A stretch of 5,818 bases of DNA, taken from contig USAD01000188.1 of assembly GCA_900552415.1 (NCBI GenBank), positions 1 through 5,818 on the forward strand. The letters run 5' to 3'. Shown in pieces: positions 5,568 through 5,818 of this stretch. The stretch comes from an uncultured Parabacteroides sp. Its GTDB lineage: Bacteria; Bacteroidota; Bacteroidia; Bacteroidales; Tannerellaceae. Each line of letters begins with the position of its first letter. Position 1 is the stretch's first letter. The translations under genes were made by a program, and so were the position numbers. Below the pieces are notes generated by a model that was given only the letters and a program-made list of their open reading frames with translations, was not told the origin of the DNA and made no database searches.

Positions 5568-5818
5568 ATGGAAACATTTAATGATGTTATATCAGGCGAA
5601 GGTCTTGTTTTGGTAGACTTTTTCGCCACCTGGTGCCAACCGTGTAAAATGATGCATCCGATATTGGATGAATTGAAAGAGCGTTTGGGGGATAAAGTCC
5701 GGATTTTGAAGATAGATGTAGACGTTCCTGCCAATCGTAAAAGTGTTTACGCTTATCAGATCCAGTCTGTACCGACTTTGATGCTTTTCAAAAAAGGACG
5801 GATGTTGTGGCGCCAGAG
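5568..5818 (+). CDS. trxA: Thioredoxin, C-terminus beyond the window
   Basis: The first 83 codons of a thioredoxin that runs off the right edge. It is a cytoplasmic dithiol-disulfide reductase, normally recycled by thioredoxin reductase and feeding ribonucleotide reductase, peroxiredoxins and similar partners. The fold is clear: LVLVDFFATWCQPCK (13-27) with redox cysteines C23 and C26, the helix MMHPILDELKERLG, the central strand VRILKIDVDV (44-53), and the cis-proline loop QSVPTLMLFKKG with P69. There is no signal peptide, so it is not one of the secreted or membrane-bound thioredoxin-like proteins. The active site is WCQPC in place of the common WCGPC. ATG 5568 is preceded by an A/G-rich stretch (AGAAACAGAAAAGAGTG) and by a -7 box, and no earlier in-frame start makes a better N-terminus. 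Usual length is about 100 aa, so roughly 15-20 residues are missing. Confidence 0.93.
   Translation, partial: METFNDVISGEGLVLVDFFATWCQPCKMMHPILDELKERLGDKVRILKIDVDVPANRKSVYAYQIQSVPTLMLFKKGRMLWRQ

Overview
The window looks like chromosomal DNA from a gut-type Bacteroidota, most likely order Bacteroidales (Parabacteroides or Bacteroides; the genus is a guess from general protein character). Three things support this: an outer-membrane beta-barrel protein with an N-terminal carboxypeptidase-D-like domain, a lack of strong Shine-Dalgarno sites, and perfect TAnnTTTG -7 promoter boxes ahead of several genes.

Layout, left to right. Positions 41-2329 (+) encode a TonB-receptor-like outer-membrane protein. 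Its first 340 nt are about 33% GC by hand count and the following 220 nt about 54%, with the break at a 10-bp palindrome. Positions 2330-2530 are non-coding and hold two hairpins plus a small array of a 23-24-bp degenerate repeat in both orientations. Positions 2531-2899 (-) encode a BlaI/MecI-type repressor with no BlaR1/M56 sensor protease beside it. The 200-bp divergent region after it carries a cluster of TAGTT/AACTA half-sites and the promoter of the next gene. Positions 3100-3906 (+) encode an unrecognised secreted protein. Positions 3958-4917 (+) hold a tandem double GNAT acetyltransferase gene broken by one in-frame TAA. A hairpin at its end separates it from a convergent single-domain GNAT gene (4956-5408, -). 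A divergent promoter region (5409-5567) then leads to a thioredoxin gene that runs off the right edge.

How the parts may work together. The window is an ordinary mixed chromosomal stretch, not one operon. The most suggestive unit is the orphan BlaI-type repressor, its dyad-rich divergent promoter region and the secreted protein. The sequence fits autoregulation of the repressor and, more speculatively, control of the secreted protein. The convergent outer-membrane gene is separated from the repressor by the repeat array and need not be related. I see no tRNA, rRNA, CRISPR array, transposase or recombinase gene.
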